Shown here: in pieces, positions 12,152-23,549 of the stretch
How positions within the stretch are numbered: the first letter of the stretch is position 1
How the letters are laid out: every line of letters starts with the position of its first letter
Assembly: GCA_001051155.2 (NCBI GenBank)
Contig: JYIP02000001.1
Span: 186,001-250,000, forward strand
Source of the DNA: Chrysoporthe austroafricana
Lineage: Eukaryota; Ascomycota; Sordariomycetes; Diaporthales; Cryphonectriaceae
Direction: 5' to 3'
Length of the DNA: 64,000 nt
The notes under the pieces: model-generated
The model's database searches: none
What the model saw: only the letters and a program-made list of their open reading frames with translations
Told to the model about the DNA's origin: nothing
Program-made: the position numbers and the translations under genes

Positions 12152-14369
12152 AACTAAGTGCACAGATAGCTTTCGGTGTCATCTCTTTGATATGTTCTAC
12201 GAGATTTAATATCACAATTCCGGTCGATTCGCAACAGGAGTCTCGGAGTCTAAGTTCATATTCTCTTCCGTGTACACGTAGAACCCCTCAGGGTGTCCAG
12301 TTCGTTGACGACTTACACAATCCCTAAATCTACTGTACCCCAAGCTACTATTTATGGCTTTGCATACGGCCCAATTGAAATTATACAGGGTGAATAACTC
12401 ACCTTCATCTCGGCGTCACTGAGGCGGGGCTTCATGAACCATACATCACATTTTCCATCGTGCACCTGCCACACTGTCTGTCCTTGTTTCGTAATTGCAT
12501 CCCTAAGGCCGCCTACTCTAAAGCCTTAATATTAAAGATATATACCGAACAGACACGCATTTTCCGGTTGAAAGCTCATATATCGTTGCTGCTACCTGTT
12601 AGAAAGATTTATATCTCTGATATAAAGAAATACTTCTTATAGACTACGGGAATATATGTATTAACAGTACAATCCATTCTTTCTATGCTTACAGATTGAG
12701 TAAAGGAAGTCCTGGCCCTTCCTGTCTTAGCTGGGAAACCTGTGTCTCATAGTCGTAGGCATTACAGTTGGGCTATCAAAATGAAATATCAAGTTGTTTG
12801 CTTACGATTTTGAAAACCGGGACCTGGTACAAAGGCCCATAGTTGCTAGCGAGAGTAGATGACCTTGACAGCCGAGTCTCTAAAAAGTACCGTACATCTG
12901 CACGCGGGTTTTTCTGAATCTCGAGCCCACAGCTGTCAGCGGGAGGATATGATGATAGGAAAAAGTCCGACGATAGAAAACTCCACTGAGCAGGCGGGCC
13001 GGTTTTTTTTAGCGTGGCAGCATAATAGTAATCAGCATTCAATGTTACCTCTCTTACTACTGAGAAGCGGGTTTCAGGAGATGGTTTGGTTGAGTGACGG
13101 CCTGCGACTAGACCGGGCTGATTGTAAGGAAAACATGGCGTTGGAAACAACCAGCGCCAATTGGTATGACTTGGTGATGAGGGCTTACAGCTAGACCAAG
13201 CTGAAAAGTAAGAGGCAATTATGGGAAGCCACAGAGACAAGTTCAAAAATGTTGGTCTAAAGGGAAAAAGTAATGTGTTACGACGCATCGTCCTTATCAT
13301 CGTCTGTCTCATTGCATTCTCATCATCGCTAACGTTTCCTCTTCCAACATCTATTCAGTATAATTCTCACTTCGGAGGCCCCTTGAACTGAGATCGAGAT
13401 TAGGATTATGTCATTTAAAGACTGTTTCGGCGCTCTCTGATCGCACAATTCGCTTCAAGATGTTGTGTGAGTCTCCAGATAACGGTCATGGCCAGCTGCC
13501 ACGCTACTTGCAAATACGCCTTCCGGGCATCAACCCGTAAGGAGATTATGTCGAGATTCTTATCAGGTCAATAGCACTCATGCCCCACGACCACGTTCGT
13601 CGAGTCTGGTGGTTGTATCATCGCCATAGAGATGTAGTCGAAATCCTCGAATAGCCGGACGCTGCTTTGAAAACAGTGCGATGCCGCCAAATGCGTCATT
13701 CTTTATGGTTGATCCAAGTGAGACGAATCTCAGCGCCTCTGCACTGCGGAACGCAGCGAGCAAATGCCACAAAACGATATCAAGGAGCCCGAAAAAATGC
13801 ACAGAACTCCTTAGCCCAGCTCTAACCGAAGCCTATAACACATTAAAGAGGGCATACAATAATGGCCAAACGGTGACGAAATTCGAAAATAATAAAATAG
13901 TCGATATGCGAAAGACCGTGGTATTTCGAGGGATAGAACGATCTCCTATGAAGCCCGGGAGCTATACCTTAAATACGAAGTATCTTGAAAAGCCGCTTAC
14001 TAGCGACAATAAAGCTTAAATTGTGTTATAAAGCTATTCATTAATACGATTGAACTCAATTTTATCATATAGTAATAGTACACCGTATATATTTCAAAAC
14101 ATATAAACATATTAATTTTTTTTTAGATTTCATAACGCTTACATAACGCTTACAAATGTTTATAAATTATATATTTACGGATATTAAAATAAAAACTGAA
14201 ATTATCTAGTAGAACTAGAAGCATTTTAGTGTGTATTAAAGTTAAGTCCATTCAGCCAAAATAATTTACAACATTTTTCTTTATTCGAAATATATAAAGC
14301 AAATCCTACGTATTATAATAACTTGTAATAATAAATTGCGCAAATTTACATTGATATGAAAGCTACTTT
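12152..14369. other. Gene-poor AT-rich intergenic stretch
   Basis: No gene can be supported here. Open frames (for example 178 codons on the minus strand at 12776-13312 and 112 codons on the plus strand at 13681-14019) have no recognisable motif, no good start context and no continuation. AT content rises sharply between about 14020 and 14360, roughly three quarters A+T by eye, which fits an old repeat degraded by RIP-like mutation. No terminal inverted repeats or transposase motifs were seen. Confidence 0.6.
14131..14152. repeat. 11-bp tandem duplication in AT-rich island
   Basis: The unit CATAACGCTTA occurs twice in direct succession inside an AT-rich island. It could be slippage or the footprint of an excised element; nothing else of a transposon is visible. 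Confidence 0.6.
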
Positions 14370-15681
14370 TCAACCAGATTCGTTCTTGTCTTCCGAAACG
14401 TCAACCGAGACATGCACAGTCCGATGGATAATATGCTTCTGACTGCTATCATCCTCCAGCTCCATCCAAGTACCTTGTCCTCGTTGAGAAGCTGAGACAG
14501 TAGTTGTGTTCCCTCTCCCTTTGGGCGTCATATAGCCCATTTTGATACTTTCGCCCCTTAACCTCTTGTTAGAGCCTGTTGCGTTCATCGCGTAGGAGCC
14601 AGGGGTATTTCGGTATGAGTCTCCGTGCGAGGACTTATCGATCCACGATTTCAGCAGTGACCGGAGAGAAGGTAAAGAACCAGCCAAGATACCCACGCCA
14701 CACTCGACGATGGACCAGAGAACGATGTTGCACACATTGTCTAATGAGGATTGGCGTGTTAGCACAAGGAAATCTCCGAGTATTCAGGTGGGCTCGGTGT
14801 CTCAGGAGGCACGTACAGTCATAGTCTGTCGTAATGGCGTAGTATCTCAAATAAGGCAGCCGAATGACCGTTGCAGCACTCGCAATGATTCCCAAGGCAA
14901 GCACAGCACAGACAGAGATCTTTAGTCGACTCTTCATCTGCAGCCTCCAAACGACGAAGCATGGGATTAGGGCGCAAGTCCAGTCGGTAATAATCGCCAT
15001 AACTGAAATCAAGTACGAGATTCCCATGATGATCTCAATTGAGGCACACCATCCTCCTTGAATCGAGGTATCCCAGTAATAGGCTAGAGGCTGACAAAGG
15101 GATACAACGGCGACGAAGCCAATCACTGTAGCACCTTAGGTCAGCTATCGAAACCATTCAGATGGAGTTGTAAAACCCTGCTTACTCGCAGTGGCCACGG
15201 ATGCCGCCATGCAGACCCAAATGATAATTCGAAGGGGTCTATCGATGATAATTCTCAACATCGTCAAGCAAATGGATGACTTGATAAATGGCAAGCTCCA
15301 GGCATATGTGATCTGGAAAAGAACGACATTCTGAGGCACCAAACCATTAGCACAAGGTCTTGACGAGATCGAGATCTTCAGTCACTGTAACCCCTTCTTG
15401 CAACTTACCTTGGTAGTGGCCGACATATTCCACGCATTGAGACGTGCATCAAGGGTTCCCAGCCCCGTGTATACAGCCATACAGGTGGCTACGCAACAAG
15501 CAGTGAAGACGAAGACCGCTATAACCATGAGACCATCATCAAGGGCGTGTTTTCCCGTCTGAAATCGAGTCCAGGATCGCACTGCAACGATTACGATGCA
15601 CAGAATACTCAAGATGATGGTCACAACCAAGGTGGCCATGCCCAATGCATCGGGCCGCCATATCCAGTTTTCAGCTGACAT
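14370..15681 (-). CDS. Pth11-like seven-transmembrane receptor
   Basis: Integral membrane protein of the fungal rhodopsin-like/Pth11 family, of the class used to sense surface or chemical cues. Four exons on the minus strand (15681-15409, 15330-15186, 15125-14817, 14740-14370) with GT-AG introns join in phase into 365 residues. Seven hydrophobic segments can be followed: residues about 12-33, 49-71, a third around FQITYAWSLPF, a fourth over the exon 2/3 junction, a fifth containing ITDWTCALIPCFVVWRL, a sixth in ISVCAVLALG, and a seventh in CNIVLWSIVECGVGI. That last block matches the LWS..E pattern of the family. There is no CFEM cysteine domain at the N-terminus. The C-terminal tail of about 90 residues is polar and presumably cytoplasmic. 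The gene lies between the PKS-NRPS and the dioxygenase; a role in the cluster is only an inference. Confidence 0.85.
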
Positions 15682-18436
15682 TAGAAAGCTCTTCCAGTGT
15701 CTCGGGGAACACCCCGCCGATCAGGAGATCCTGGTTTCCACCCGGTGCAGGACGATAGTAGAGGTGAAGGACCAGAGAGGAGGTGAAACCGTCACAAACA
15801 CAAGGCAATGAAAATAGCTGAGGTATTGGATCAGCGACAATGCACGATGAAAAGAAAAGGAGGGGAAAAAAAAAAAAAAAAGGTCAAAAGGCTCGAAAAG
15901 CTCTAAAGAAATCTGGTTAAAGAGCTTACCTTGGGGAGGCGAAGAATAAAGATTCCTTTACGGGGCGAGCGACTACTTCCCCTGCAGGACTTGATCCTTC
16001 CCAGGACAAATTTCTCTCCTGTATTTTCCGCGGTTTCGAAACCTTGCCAGGTGATGAGCATTTCTACATACGGACTGAGACCTCTTGGTCAGGTGGGGCC
16101 AATTCTCAGGGGCAGCTGTTTGGAAATTTGCGTATCAGCAGCAGCAGCGGAGCAAGATCTCACTCGTCGTACGGATGACTGACAAGTTACAACGCTCTCG
16201 TCAAGCTTGGACTGTTTCCAAAGGAGATGTATATTACGGTATATGCAGTCGGACATCCGAAATTACACTACGAAACGAGGCACTCGTTGTCCAAATCTAG
16301 CCCTACATACCAGACGCACCTTGGTCTTACCATACTAAATACAGAACACTCGCGCCCCCAGAAGGCTCAAGTATCGACAAGCCGGGATTCTGATTCAGTT
16401 CATCGCAGCCCGTGCACAACATCCCACATCAGTTGCCCTTATGGTATACCCGCCCTGTCTCACGTATCGCAGGTTACTATTGCCCCCCCTTGACAGCCAG
16501 TAGTATCAGGCTTGATCACTCGCCCATAGCTTTAATAGTTCACCTATGTATGCACCCAGCAGCGGTGCTACTTTGGACCAATTGAGAACCTGTTGCGTTC
16601 TCCTCCCTTAAACCTGCGCCAGCATCTTCTAATTACGTGGAGACTAAGAAGGACGATTAAATGACTTCATTGGACCCTCCAACGAATTGTTGCCTGGAAA
16701 AGGGCAAAGGGTCCAAGGTCTAAGGCCCGATCTAAAGAATACGTTTATCTGCCCGTGAAAGTATTTATAATCCGCACACAAGGAAAGGTTTATCGCCACA
16801 CACGTGAAAAAAAGTTGTAGGGAGTGTTTTCAACGGCCGCGGTCGAAAGGAGTACATTCGTATCGGGGTTGTGCAATAAACAAGTTTAGTGCTGCTGAAG
16901 ATAACAGATTCGGGTAAAGGATAATTTGCTCTTTATAAACTGAAGCGATGTTGAAAGCTCGTGAGCCAAGTAATCCTATAAGAACGAAGGAAGTCTTCAC
17001 TTTTAGGGATCGTCAAGGCAGGGAGACAGCCAGGAAGACTCCAGGTGGTGTGATCGTGGTGTGATGCAGCGTACCCTGCTGCCATTGGCTTGTAGCAGCC
17101 GAAACGATCGGTCTAGGATGTACAGACGTACGGACGTACGGATTAATGGGCATGCATCCTTCAGAACCGCGGGTATCTAAGCCCCAGATCCGAGTGGTCT
17201 ACTATGGTACAAATATCCATGAAAGAGTCTTCGGCAACCCTTCCCCGGTGCGAATAAGTGGAGCAATATCCACTACTATGCGGCCCGTGTTTTACCTAGC
17301 AGGCAGTAAATCTGATCTAGCACGAAGTAATTACCGGCGCATACCCGTTTGCTTCTTCACTGGTCTCCTTTCGGTTTCCTCGACAACTGCAGCAGTTGAA
17401 ACATTTTGAATTACGAAAGATTATGCAATTCTTCGGCTTAAGAGTTGGTATGACTAAAAGGGTTACAGTCTCACAGTTGCTCCACGGGTATCGACACGTA
17501 TTTCCAGTTTATTGGCTTTATATAGGCTACACTTTGTACGGGGGGTAAGGTATGACGTGGAGAATCTCTCTATCGGATGTATGAATACCTATATAAACTC
17601 TACTACCTAGACGCAGTACAATATATCTAGATGAACGCTCTTCCCCAACTTCCCGCCACAATACTATTGAAATTTGGGGCTAGAGACACAGGATACCGTG
17701 TGAAAGAGACGAATGAGGAAGATCTTCTCCAGATTGGAAGTGCCCCTTTACGCATTGCATGGCAGGGATCTTTAGTTTTATTTTCCGAATGCTCGGATCA
17801 CACGATGACCACCAGCTGTGGGCCAATGCAGTCGGCGGTCAACGTAAGCGAGTTCAGCTTCAGCACGTGTCTGCCTATGGGTGGCTCTGCTAGGAGCAGG
17901 GATGGGTGACGACCTTGATCCCAAGAGCGAATGAGCTTCGAACCAGCCCCCGGGGAGTGCGATGCCTGTATGAAGGATGTGCCCATACATGAATGCAACG
18001 CGGAAATCTCGAAGCGGTGAGAACCAATCGACTAGAGCGTCCACTTTGATATGAACGACGCGTAAGGGTCGTAACGACCGCTTACCAGCATCGCAATAGT
18101 ATCAATTACTACTTTGGGGGACATACAGTAACACTAAGCCTGTACTTCCCCACTATGCCCAGAAAGCTCCATTCCAGGAGATGCAGAAGATAAGGCCTAC
18201 CAGGGTCCAGTGTATATTTCCACATGGCGTGGGATTATGCCGAGGGTAGTGATACCTCAGTGAAACTTCAATATCAAGTTCCGATATAAAAACGGAAGTA
18301 TGTGTTTGATGCGAGTGAGCACATCAATTCACAAGGTCACGGACAGACTTGCGTGGCATTCAAGGTGTGGATCGTTTGTCGTTGTAAACGCGTATTTCTC
18401 TCAGTACCCAATAGCACCTTCAGTCAATTATTCACA
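15682..18436. other. Intergenic region, no gene seen
   Basis: Holds the upstream regions of the divergent receptor and dioxygenase genes. An A-homopolymer lies near 15868-15883 and an ACGTACGG direct repeat near 17128-17143. Short open frames (under 95 codons) show no motifs or conserved composition. Confidence 0.5.
18285..18290 (+). promoter_or_regulatory. TATA box of the dioxygenase gene
   Basis: TATAAA lies about 150 nt upstream of the ATG at 18437, a usual distance for a fungal core promoter with a 5' leader of about 100 nt. Confidence 0.45.
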
Positions 18437-19840
18437 ATGGCAGGTGTGGCTCCAGGAAAAACCTTCACGCCCGGGCTTGACTTCAGCGGCCAGTCTTACG
18501 TCGACTTGTCCAAGAAGCTCGATGCCGATATTGCTCGCGCCCACACGATCATCAATGAGAAATTGCCTCTTCTTGGCCAGCTCAATGGCGTCATATCCCT
18601 CACCTTTGGCGATCGGCAGCCTGTCTTCCTTGTTGCTCGTTCGGGCGAAGCCAAGTTGGTCGAGGAGTTCTCTGGCGAGCCTACTACAGAGCTCAATATG
18701 AAGCCTGAATGTAAGATATTTAGTTGCTGTATTGACACCGTCAGCAGCGCAAGCTAATTAACGCGGCCTACAGACATTGCTCAATTCTATGAAGGCAAGC
18801 TTGAGCCTCGATATGGACTTTTCAAGGATGCCTTCTTCCACCCGGCATCCATGCCAAAGGGTAATATTCCTCTTGGAATCAAGTTCGCCGACCTGCTCAC
18901 GCCTACTCCTCCGGTACCGCCAAAGAAGGTTGTGCCAGGGGCATTCCCCCGATTGCCCAAGGAAACGGAGGATATCGAGCAAGTCAAGCGTGACATCGAA
19001 GAGTTTGGATATGCCTTGTTCAAGAATGCCTTGACGCCTGAACAGAACGCGATCATGAAGAAGGCTGTGCAGGAGCAGGCCGCTGGTGAGAACAAGGCTG
19101 GAGTGGGACAGGAGGATGGAGGCGGAGCCAACCAGCGGATCTGGACTCTCATCAACAAGGGCGAGGAGTTTCTTGACTTCCTCAACCACCCACTGATCGA
19201 TGCCCTCGTCCCGTGGTTCCTGGGCGAACACGCTCTTATTCACAGCTACAGTGCCAAGTAAGCAACCTGCTTGACTATCATTCCAAAGACCTACTAACTC
19301 TCACTACCTGCTAGCATCACTCGCCCCGGCGGCAACCCTATGCAGCTGCACACCGACCAAGTCGCCATCCAGCCTCCACTTCGAAATCTTGCATTCGGAC
19401 TGAATCTGCTCTGGTTCCTTGAAGACTTCAACGAGGAGAACGGCGGTACCCGCGTGTTTCCCGGGTCTCATCTCGGTGCCGTCGCCCCCGAGGATATCTT
19501 CACCGTGGAGGGCACAGTCGCGGCTGAGGGCACAGCTGGAACGGTTCTCATCACCGACAGTAGACTGTGGCACGCCACTGGGCCCAACAATGCTAAGACA
19601 GGCGAGAGGCCCGCTATTCTCACATTCTTCATGAGGAGCTTCATTCGACAGCAGGAGAACAACTTCTTATCACTGCGGAAGGACGTCGAGGCGAAGTTGT
19701 CACCCAGAATAAAGAGACTGCTTGGTTTCTATACTACAGGTGCGCTAGGAGGAATCGAGGGTGAGGTTCGGGAGGGCATCTTTGTCTCGAGAAAAGATGA
19801 CTGTGTTGGCACGCTTCGTGCGGAGCATGTGCCAAAGTAA
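18437..19840 (+). CDS. Phytanoyl-CoA-type 2-oxoglutarate dioxygenase with SCP2-like N-terminus
   Basis: Predicted non-haem Fe(II)/2-oxoglutarate oxygenase. Three exons (18437-18710, 18774-19257, 19315-19840) join in phase into 427 residues. Residues about 40-135 resemble an SCP2 sterol-carrier fold (ISLTFGDRQPVFLV, then an FYEGKLEPRYGLFKDAFF stretch). Residues about 160-400 carry the oxygenase: iron ligands in QLHTDQV (His 19349-19351, Asp 19355-19357), the distal His in LWHATGPNN (19571-19573) and a following Arg in GERPAI that would bind 2-oxoglutarate. ATG 18437 is preceded by ACA and is the first start in the open frame after the TATA box. Members of this family hydroxylate, desaturate or rearrange fungal metabolites, so a tailoring role for the nearby PKS-NRPS product is plausible but unproven. 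Confidence 0.9.
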
Positions 19841-19899
19841 ATGTTGTATTATGTACCCAAGGGCCTGCACCTGAAATCAACATTTTAGCGCATAGGTCG

Positions 19900-19905
19900 A
19901 ATAAA
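19900..19905 (+). terminator. Possible poly(A) signal of the dioxygenase gene
   Basis: AATAAA lies 60 nt after the TAA stop of the dioxygenase gene, a typical spacing for fungal 3' end formation. Confidence 0.4.
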
Positions 19906-21220
19906 GGGCACCTCTTTAGGTTTTCAAGCTCTTGGGCCGAAATCTGCAAAGATCGAGCACAATCAATCAAAATTGGCTGAGACCCTTCTCGTAGACGCTG
20001 TCATACAGCTAGTCTAGCTCGTCACGTCGCTTTCCTTTGTAGTCTGTCTCGTATATTCGGATATAATACTCTCTAACATCGCACTGTACCTTGCGCACGT
20101 AACTTGCGGCTTGTTTGATACCAGGGGCCAGGCCACCCGTATCGCCGTTAACTATCATTACGAAGACACAAATTAGATTTTCGCAGCACTAGATCAGCAT
20201 TAGAGTTGGAAATGCTCATTCTCTTCAGCGTCAGTTCATTCGGTCCCGGAATGAGTCTCCTCCGACCTGCCGAGCTCTCCAGGGAATCATTCATTATGAC
20301 AACAATGAAGGCCGCCGCTTTGCGTTTCGGAAATACTTCGACTTCCAAGTTTTCAAAGGCCTTGATTTCAACACCTAACCTTCTGCTTCTCGGAGTTAAT
20401 ATACAACCCTTGTATTCCACTGGAAAATTCTCTCACGGGGTATTGAAGCCATCCACGCCATCAAAGATAGCTCATCATGTGGGAAAGCCGGATACAAGGC
20501 CGGCGGCCGGGTTGGAACTCCGGCTGTAAGGGTATAAAAAGCATTCTGTGCTCGCCTGTATGCTAGAATTGCTTTCCTTTAGCAACGAACAATTATCGAA
20601 ATAATTAGGTCGAGATGTAATTCGAAGACTATTTCCCCACAAATCACGTTTTCTTTGAAGTTCTACCAACCCTCTACCGTATAACAAAACCTTATCCGAA
20701 GTCTACTACTTACCGGTGGTGCGAAACCATATTTTCACTTCGTTACGAAACTGAGAGTGGTCCGTCTCGTTGGCTACTTTTGACTTGTAATTATCTGCCT
20801 GCATATTCAGAGCCGTTGAGTAACTTCGGCAGATCGTTGGCTCCGTTCCGCGGCGGAAGTCTCGAGACTAAGCCACGGTGTGAGCTTCCGGAATATTTCA
20901 GGGCGATCGAAGAAACATCTCTTCTCCGGGGGATATGGGGTGATTCTGCAAGGGAAGTTGATACTAGCTGGCGTTGAAACAAATTACCCATAAAAGCAAG
21001 AATCGATACGAGCAACTCTTCTCTTCAGTCTCTCGCATTTCGATTTGAAATCTAGGGCTCGGTTTAGCATCAGAGTGTTTCTGAGCGCACTGCCTATTTC
21101 CATGAGATATTAACAGCACTCAACCGTGCAAGGGTTTGGAGGAATCGGCATGACTGCCGGTCTAATGCTCATGAAAATACAGTAGCAGAAAAGACATACA
21201 TCGAGCAGGGGCTCGGACTT

Positions 21221-21430
21221 TCAAGAGACCGTCCACCCGTGCATTACTGTTTCAATGTCCCTCAGAGCTTCTTTTATGTCTTTAATTTGAGATATATCAT
21301 CGTCAAGATCCTCGAACTCCTCTAGGATGGTGCTGAGAACCTTCCCGGCGCTGGCACAGTCTGTGAGGCTTGCTTCTCGGCAAGTACACTTCTGGGATTG
21401 GTGAAGTTCTAGCACCAATTCCTATAACTT
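21221..21430 (-). pseudogene. Possible remnant exon of a regulatory protein
   Basis: The minus-strand frame encodes about 68 residues, including KCTCREASLTDC followed by a charged helical stretch (EEFEDLDDDISQIKD) and a TGA stop. It is preceded by a TAG that could be an intron acceptor. The Cys-rich patch plus acidic helix recalls the tail of Zn2Cys6 cluster regulators (AflR-like), but no DNA-binding domain is found upstream. It may be a decayed fragment or chance. Confidence 0.2.
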
Positions 21431-21565
21431 TTCTAGGTCCCAACGTGCTGTCCAGTAGGTACCAGGAGAGGATACTACAATTTTCTATTGAGCGCGTTTT
21501 GCAATGGACGCTGGACAATATCTTGGCTGAGTATGACCCTGCTTTCAACACTAAATCTGTGCTCT

Positions 21566-23549
21566 TTATTCCACAGTGACAGCCTTCTCCCTGTCGTTCA
21601 CGTCTGAATCACTCGGGTCTTTGATAATTACACCGTTGACAATGTGCGCTTGCGTCCGGGGTCCAGTATAGTACTTCTTCCCTGCAATGAACCAGTACGA
21701 AAATGACAAAATGAAGACAAAGAGCATGATCACAACCGCATAATTCATCTAGCGCACGAAGGTTAGCAGTGATATTTAACGAAAGGGGAAGGGAAGGTAT
21801 GGAGAGTGACGCACAGTATCAGCAGCCACGGGCATGACTGTTGGGAAGAAGAAAATCACCGACACAAATGCAGTCCAACAGCAAGCCCACGCATTGACAA
21901 ACACGCTCGCCGGGCCCAAGTTCCACGGTCCGGGCTCGAACTTGCTAAAGAATAGCTTGCACAGGATTGGAATACAGTAAGACCAGTCGAGTGCGATGGC
22001 GCAGAGGTTGAAGATGGCGGCGATCGTGACATAGCTGCCCAGCCCGATGAGATTGATGAGAATGCAGATCAAGGTGTATAGCCATACCGCCAGGACGGGC
22101 GTGTCGGTCTTCTTCCAGATCTTGTACCAAATCCTGCTACCGGGCAGCATCTCATCTCGTGAAAATGCCCAGATGGTTCGCGAACCAGCCTGTAGGGCGG
22201 TGATGCACACGAAATTCATAATTATAAAAGCCGCGACGGCAAAAAAGATCGAAGCGCCCTTGCCCATCACGTTGTAGTAGATCTGAACGACGGGCTGCTC
22301 AATGACGCTGGCGAGGATGTTCTTGGATGGATCGTCAGAAGAGAGGTCCAGAGGTCCCATGCAAAAGGCAAGCACGATGTTGAACAACCATCCAACCACA
22401 TAAGTGAAGCCCAAAGCACTCGATATCGCAGTAGGGACCGTGATAGAGGGGTTCTTGGTCTCCTCGGCGATATGGGCCGCTGCATCATAATCGGTCATCG
22501 TCCAAGCCACCGAGAGGAATCCGAACAGGAAGCTGAAGCCGGGCGGTGTCCAGCCAGAGTCGGGCTGCACCTCAGTAAACACATATTTGGCGGAATTCTT
22601 GTCCTTCTGAAGGACGAGCAGCGTGACGCAGCAGGCAAATAACACGGCGATATGGATGACTGCGTAGGTTCTCGCGATCTTGGCGAGCCAGGCGGTGTTC
22701 AGACAATTGACACAGGCATGCATGATGGACAGCGCGGCCATGACTCCAATAATATGTCCTTGGGTCGGTGTGTAGGTGAAGTCCGAGCCGATGGACACAG
22801 CAGCGAGTAGCATCTGTGCAGCTCCGTAAGAGGATGAAGCACTGCCACATATTTGGCCGATCAGGTTCAGCCAGCCTACGTGAGTATTGTCAGCGAGAGG
22901 GGCACTTTCGGCAGGACGCCTAGACTCCGGGGAGGCGCAAAGGTCCGGGCGGAGGAGAGGAGGCCCGGCGACGAGGGAGGCCGGGCAAGGAATCAGTCCG
23001 GCAAGGAGCATCACATACCGTCAATCCAGGCAATGATGGGCACGTATTTCTCCGGGGCGAGGTACTTGATTGTGAAATACATGGCACCTTCACAGCATGT
23101 CAGATCCGCTCGTTCTTCACAGAGATCACAATCACCATATTCGCACCAGAAGTCGGGTAGGCCGAGGCGACCTCGGAGATGGACAAGGCAAGACACATGG
23201 CACCGATGCCAGCAATGAGCCAACACCACACGGCAGCAGGAGCACCTCCAGCGTAGAGAGGATAAGAGTAAGTCGTCATCACTGTGCCATACAGACCAGA
23301 GATACTGAGGGCGAAGCTGAACGCAGACCATAGGCCAAACTCTCTTTTGAAGACCTAATGGGAGAGTCCCACCACTCGCGTTAGCCATTGGAGCACTGGA
23401 CAGGAGCCTTGGGCAGGGGAACTGCTTACAGGCTTGTAGCCCATGGCAGCCAGTGCCATGTCGGCATCATCGGCACTGATCTCATTGCTGGGTAATCGTG
23501 GTTGCTCAGCGGCAGCCTCGGCGGCCTTTTTCTCCGGAGTATGAGCCAT
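21566..23549 (-). CDS. GABA/choline-type amino-acid permease
   Basis: Plasma-membrane transporter of the amino acid-polyamine-organocation superfamily (fungal GABA/choline permease group). Five exons on the minus strand (23549-23430, 23354-23147, 23087-23019, 22875-21815, 21748-21566) join in phase into 546 residues. A short acidic N-tail is followed by FGLWSAFSFALSISGLYGT (first helix), the family block SAYPTSGAMYFTIKYLAPEK, then GWLNLIGQICGSASSSYG and SVAWTMTDYDAAAHIAEET, the conserved substrate-site region. About 12 hydrophobic helices can be counted, and the short last exon supplies the final one. The start is the ATG opening MAHTPEKK. Being near an NRPS that loads an amino acid, it could move precursor or product, but this family is common and the link is weak. 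Confidence 0.9.

Larger units (their letters stand above)
19841..21565. other. Intergenic region with possible gene fragment
   Basis: No complete gene is seen. An orphan TATAAAAA lies at 20533-20540 without a useful open frame downstream. The minus-strand frame 21221-21430 looks weakly coding and is listed separately. Confidence 0.45.

Noticed and set aside
12776..13312. 178-codon minus-strand frame in the gene-poor stretch
   Set aside because: No recognisable motif, composition typical of AT-rich intergenic DNA, and no plausible neighbouring exons.
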